Assembly: GCF_017744675.1 (NCBI RefSeq)
Contig: NZ_JAGIAV010000007.1
Span: 176,028 to 224,119, forward strand
From: Flavobacterium sp.
GTDB taxonomy: Bacteria; Bacteroidota; Bacteroidia; Flavobacteriales; Flavobacteriaceae
Length of the DNA stretch: 48,092 nucleotides
Direction of reading: 5' to 3'
In this document: in pieces, positions 44,579-48,092 of the stretch
Layout of the letters: every line of letters begins with the position of its first letter
Position numbering within the stretch: the first letter of the stretch is position 1
Notes under the pieces: model-generated
Database searches by the model: none
What the model was told of the DNA's origin: nothing
The model's input: the letters and a program-made list of their open reading frames with translations, nothing else
Made by a program: the position numbers and the translations under genes

Positions 44579-44876
44579 GATCCATTTTCTTTGTATATAG
44601 CCACACTAATTTACTGTAAGAAAATTTACATTCAAATTAATTTAAGAAAGTTTTAGTTTTTTACACAAATCGTAACGCATTGATTTACAATAAAATTAAA
44701 TCAATTTACAACTGTTTTTTATATCACAACTTCATCTAAAAATTTTATTTTTCAGAAGTCTCATTTAATTAATTTGTAGTACTTTTACTTATCTCTCGAG
44801 AGAAACAACTCTTAGCCCCAAGTTTACAAAGCTTTTAAAATTTACTCTAATTCTTTAGAGTATAATCCAAAAACGT
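44579..44876. promoter_or_regulatory. Divergent promoter region with a 12-bp palindrome
   Basis: AT-rich region between divergent genes. It holds a perfect palindrome TCTCTCGAGAGA at 44792-44803, about 75 bases before the kinase ATG, a possible response-regulator or other operator. No clear -7 TAnnTTTG box could be assigned. No gene is visible. Confidence 0.45.
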
Positions 44877-47066
44877 ATGGCAATCTGGTCAGAAAGGTTT
44901 TATTTAATATTCATTGTTTTTTTTTCGTTTAGTCTGCAAGCACAGATTGAAAGTAAAAAGAAGCCTTTGGATGTCAAAAAATCTTCAACTATTAAGCAAA
45001 ATCCAAAAATTACAAACCTTTATGACGCCTATAATAAAGGAGAGGAAAAAAAGGCTTACAAAAAAGCGCACGAACTTTTAAAATCAAAATTAGATAACCG
45101 ATCTATTGCCAACACAGATCTTCTTCTTGCTTATTATTTCAACAAAAGAGCCGTTATTGATTCCTCTATTTATTATACAAATCAAGCTTTTAAGTATAAC
45201 ACCAGCACCAACGATTCTTTAAAAAGTCGCCTTTTTTCTCTAGGCTATAACCTTTTGGCGATTAACTATAACAAACGAGGATTATTTAACGAAAGTAAAA
45301 AATGGCACCTTAAAGGTATAGAAGCTTCTCAAAAGTATAATGAGAAAAATCTTTTCTATATCCATATGCACGGCTTAGCACAGACATATACTGAACTCGG
45401 CGATTATCAAAACGCTTTAAAACTATTTAAGGAATGTCTGGAATTCAAAGATGATTCAGAAATAATTTTGGGAAGCTATATTAATATTGCCGATATTTAT
45501 TCGAGGCTAAAAGATTATGATAATGCAAATATCTATTATAAAAAAGGTAAAGTACTCTGCGAAAAAACCGATAACTTTCAGGGAAAATCCATCATTTTAC
45601 TTGGTTTAGGCGAAAACTATCAACTGCAGAACAATTACCATGAAGCATTAAAAATGTTTCAAGAAGCACTTGCTATTGCAGATGAAAACGAGCTTAACCA
45701 ATTAGCAATTATCTCAAGAAGCACCATTGGCGATTGTTATGTTTCACAAAAAAAATATAATGAAGCGAAGCTGATTTTCTCTGAAGCGCTTCAAAAATCA
45801 ATTCATTTTGGATTACTTCAAAACCAAATAGACATCTACGATGAATTGAGAAAAATTGAGATCGAAATGAATAATTATAAAAATGCTTATTCATTTTTTG
45901 AAAAATCAACCCATTTAAAAGATTCTATTTCCAAAATGGAGAGAACCAAAGAGATCAACGAATTGGAAATCAAATACAAAACAGCCCAAAAACAGAAAGA
46001 GATCAAATCTTTAAAATTTGAAAATGAGGCTAAAAGACTAACACTGGCAAGCCAAGAAGAAGCAATTAAAAATATGATTCTTAAGGATGAAATTTCGAAA
46101 AAAAATAATGAGAATACAATTCTAGCGTATCAAAATTCATCTAATAAAAAACGAAATGAAATATCACTTCTAAAAAAAGATCAGCAGTTAAAAGACTTAG
46201 AAATTAATCAGCAAAAGAATCTTAAATCATTCACCATTAACGCATTTTTTATTCTTTTGATTCCTATAGTCGCCTTATTATTTCAATTTTACAAAAGATT
46301 CAAAGTCCAGCAACTTTTAAACATTAAACAATCGGAGATTAGCTCTCAAAAAATGAATAGCATTTTAAAAGACCAAGAATTAGAATTAATTAAAGCTTCA
46401 ATCAGTGCACAGGACAAAGAAAGACAGCGTATTTCTCAAGAACTCCACGACAGTATTGGCGGTAATCTTGCTGCAATCAAATTGCAAGTAAATCATTTAA
46501 ATCCTTCTAATTTTTCAAATATTAAAAAAATAAGCAATCAGTTGGATGAAACATATCAGCAGGTTCGCAATTTATCGCATACTTTACTTCCAAAGAAATT
46601 CAGCCAGAATAAATTTCTAGAAGTTTTAGAATCTTATTTGAATAATATCAGTGAAGCAAGCAAAATCCAGATTTCTTATATCCCTTATCCTAAAAAAGAA
46701 ATTAATGAATTAGACGAAAATATTCAAATCGAAATTTTCAAAATTATACAGGAACTTTTAACCAATACAATTAAACACGCACAGGCTTCTAAAATAGAAA
46801 TTCAATTAAACTATATCGAAAATATATTCAATCTCTTATTTGAAGACAATGGCATAGGTTTCGAAAGCGAAAACATTTTAAAAGGAATTGGCCTCATTAA
46901 TCTAGAGAATAGAATTAGCAAACTAAACGGTTCTTTTTCAATCGATTCAAAACCAAAACGAGGCACCATTTTTAATATTGAATTTCCTGTTTTGCAATTG
47001 ATGCCAAAACCTCAAATCAACGGTTTGAATTTAAAAAATCAGCTTGACGAATTGAAAAGTAACTAA
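44877..47066 (+). CDS. TPR-type sensor histidine kinase
   Basis: A 729-aa membrane kinase. A signal peptide (LIFIVFFSFSLQAQ, cut near 24) is followed by tetratricopeptide repeats at about residues 40-370 (periplasmic sensor), a coiled coil about 375-450, one membrane helix about 455-475 (FFILLIPIVALLFQFY), and a HisKA_3 domain with phosphorylated H524 (SQELHDSIGGNLAAIKLQ). An HATPase_c domain follows, with N-box ELLTNTIKHAQAS and the DNGIGFE box, ending near residue 700. This type is typical of Bacteroidota two-component systems. The response regulator starts 12 bases after the stop. The signal sensed is unknown. Confidence 0.95.
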   Translation: MAIWSERFYLIFIVFFSFSLQAQIESKKKPLDVKKSSTIKQNPKITNLYDAYNKGEEKKAYKKAHELLKSKLDNRSIANTDLLLAYYFNKRAVIDSSIYYTNQAFKYNTSTNDSLKSRLFSLGYNLLAINYNKRGLFNESKKWHLKGIEASQKYNEKNLFYIHMHGLAQTYTELGDYQNALKLFKECLEFKDDSEIILGSYINIADIYSRLKDYDNANIYYKKGKVLCEKTDNFQGKSIILLGLGENYQLQNNYHEALKMFQEALAIADENELNQLAIISRSTIGDCYVSQKKYNEAKLIFSEALQKSIHFGLLQNQIDIYDELRKIEIEMNNYKNAYSFFEKSTHLKDSISKMERTKEINELEIKYKTAQKQKEIKSLKFENEAKRLTLASQEEAIKNMILKDEISKKNNENTILAYQNSSNKKRNEISLLKKDQQLKDLEINQQKNLKSFTINAFFILLIPIVALLFQFYKRFKVQQLLNIKQSEISSQKMNSILKDQELELIKASISAQDKERQRISQELHDSIGGNLAAIKLQVNHLNPSNFSNIKKISNQLDETYQQVRNLSHTLLPKKFSQNKFLEVLESYLNNISEASKIQISYIPYPKKEINELDENIQIEIFKIIQELLTNTIKHAQASKIEIQLNYIENIFNLLFEDNGIGFESENILKGIGLINLENRISKLNGSFSIDSKPKRGTIFNIEFPVLQLMPKPQINGLNLKNQLDELKSN

Positions 47067-47078
47067 TTATTCTAATGA

Positions 47079-47720
47079 ATGACTAAGATTAATCTACTTA
47101 TTGTTGATGACCATACTATGTTTCTGCAAGGAATTATTTCTTTGTTGGAGCAGGAACCCAATATAATTGTTGTTGACAAGGCTATTAATGGACTTGAAGC
47201 ATTAAATATCATTCAAAAAACACCTATTGATTTCATCATTCTCGATATCAGCATGCCTGAAATGGATGGGATTGAATTGAGCAAAATCCTTAAAAAACAA
47301 TATCCGCATATTAAAATCCTAATTGTAAGCACTCACAGCAATGTCATGATTATTTCAAGATTAATTAGAATTGGGGTAAATGGTTATCTATTAAAAAATG
47401 CTGAAAAAGAAGAACTTTTAAAAGCTATTAATACAATTGCATCGGGCAAAAATTATTTTGCAGAAGAAGTAGAAGAAAAACATTTTATTAATAGCTCAAG
47501 AATAGAAAAACAAGTTTCTAATCTAGCTGAATTAAGTTCGAGAGAAAAAGAGATTTTAGTTTTGATTGCTCAAGAATACAATACGGCCGAAATTGCAGAG
47601 AGAACTTTTATAAGTTTAAATACAGTAAATACGCACCGTCGCAACTTATTATCAAAACTAAATGCTAAAAATACAGCAGGCTTGGTAAAATATGCTGTAG
47701 AAAATGGTTTAGTTGACTAA
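47079..47720 (+). CDS. NarL/LuxR-type response regulator
   Basis: A 213-aa response regulator. The receiver (1-125) has acidic D10-D11, phosphoacceptor D56 (IILDISMPEMDG), T85 and K106. A LuxR-type HTH spans about 149-212 (LSSREKEILVLIAQ, NTAEIAERTFISLNTVNTHRRN). It lies 12 bases after the TPR histidine kinase, its evident partner. Target genes are unknown; the upstream palindrome at 44792 or the PepSY gene could be among them. Confidence 0.96.
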   Translation: MTKINLLIVDDHTMFLQGIISLLEQEPNIIVVDKAINGLEALNIIQKTPIDFIILDISMPEMDGIELSKILKKQYPHIKILIVSTHSNVMIISRLIRIGVNGYLLKNAEKEELLKAINTIASGKNYFAEEVEEKHFINSSRIEKQVSNLAELSSREKEILVLIAQEYNTAEIAERTFISLNTVNTHRRNLLSKLNAKNTAGLVKYAVENGLVD

Positions 47721-47747
47721 TCCTTTAAATCTAAATTATACAACTAA

Positions 47748-47797
47748 GCTCGAATAATATAGTAAAGCTCCCCAATGCTAATACTATTTATTCGAGC
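47748..47797 (+). terminator. Hairpin after the response regulator
   Basis: Outer arms GCTCGAATAA (47748-47757) with 47788-47797 pair perfectly. A second stem (47759-47764 with 47782-47787) continues after a one-base bulge. No T run follows, but the 16-bp stem 27 bases after the stop fits a terminator or processed hairpin. Confidence 0.6.
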
Positions 47798-48014
47798 AAG
47801 TGATAAGAAATCTGATTTTAATCAAATTAAAATTGCATGAAAATATCAATTAATTTCTCCAAAAATATAGTTTGATACACCTCGTTTACATTGCAACTTT
47901 AATACAAAACTACTATTCTAACCTTTATTCCACATCACTATAAATAGTGATTTTTACTTAAATATCTTACTTTTTTCAAGCTTAAATTAAAATTCCAAAA
48001 CCGCTATAAAACAG
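47798..48014. other. Intergenic, no feature seen
   Basis: AT-rich stretch between the response-regulator hairpin and the rRNA terminator. A short inverted TCACTATAAATAGTGA near 47935-47950 is the only structure noticed. Confidence 0.4.
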
Positions 48015-48044
48015 AAAACCCCGTTTCGTTAGAAACGGGGTTTT
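48015..48044 (-). terminator. Strong terminator of the rRNA operon
   Basis: A perfect 13-bp inverted repeat AAAACCCCGTTTC (48015-48027) with 48032-48044, four-base loop, T run on either strand. It lies 6 bases beyond the 5S 3' end on the minus strand. Confidence 0.9.
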
Positions 48045-48050
48045 CAAAAG

Positions 48051-48092
48051 AAAGGCGACGACATACTCTCCCACAATAATGCAGTACCATCT
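48051..48092 (-). rRNA. rrf: 5S ribosomal RNA, 3' end (cut by window edge)
   Basis: Read on the minus strand, the sequence contains GGTACTGCA, then GGGAGAGTATGTCGTCGCC followed by TTT, the usual end of bacterial 5S rRNA. The 5' part lies beyond the window. The terminator at 48015-48044 supports it being the end of an rRNA operon. Confidence 0.85.

Overview
The window looks like a chromosomal segment of a Flavobacterium-type Bacteroidota. The DNA is AT-rich, leaders before start codons are A-rich with little Shine-Dalgarno signal, and several intergenic palindromes resemble flavobacterial repeat families. The gene content (DUF5977 modules, GntR/periplasmic-binding-type xylose regulator, GH10/GH43/GH67 xylan set) agrees. 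This placement rests on recognition, not on a search.

Region A (1-1840) has one small secreted protein with YD-like repeats, a strong terminator-like hairpin and a 620-base non-coding stretch. Region B (1846-29028) is the unusual part, about 27 kb all on the plus strand. It begins with two giant proteins without signal peptides: a 2333-aa beta-rich protein and a 1925-aa von Willebrand A (vWA) protein. A series of phage-tail-fibre-like proteins follows. Three fibres share one N-terminal anchor, two end in a Peptidase S74 self-cleaving chaperone, and two proteins end in a Hint (intein-like) autoprocessing module. A small SET-domain-like protein and a 90-aa helical protein are interspersed. No phage or contractile-injection structural genes (sheath, tube, baseplate, capsid, terminase, ATPase) are visible. 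Duplicated modules and a decayed module start between 27445 and 28020 suggest ongoing exchange and loss.

Region C (29205-44058, minus strand) is a glucuronoxylan and xylose catabolic locus. GH67 alpha-glucuronidase, an SDR (likely fructuronate reductase role), UxuA mannonate dehydratase and GH10 xylanase form one run. A GPH-type sugar:cation symporter and a GH43 enzyme form a second. A GntR/PBP-type regulator, xylulokinase, xylose isomerase and a transaldolase/FSA-family enzyme form a third. A LacI-family regulator lies upstream of the first. Four copies of a LacI-style near-palindrome (CAAYCGRTTG) lie in the intergenic regions before the three runs, which suggests one regulon. Together the genes would cut xylan, release glucuronate and xylose, import them and feed them to the KDG and pentose-phosphate pathways. 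The glucuronate isomerase and KDG kinase/aldolase are not in the window.

Region D (44141-48092) holds a PepSY-like periplasmic protein, a divergent TPR sensor histidine kinase with its NarL/LuxR-type response regulator, and the 3' end of a 5S rRNA on the minus strand at the window edge, with a strong terminator.
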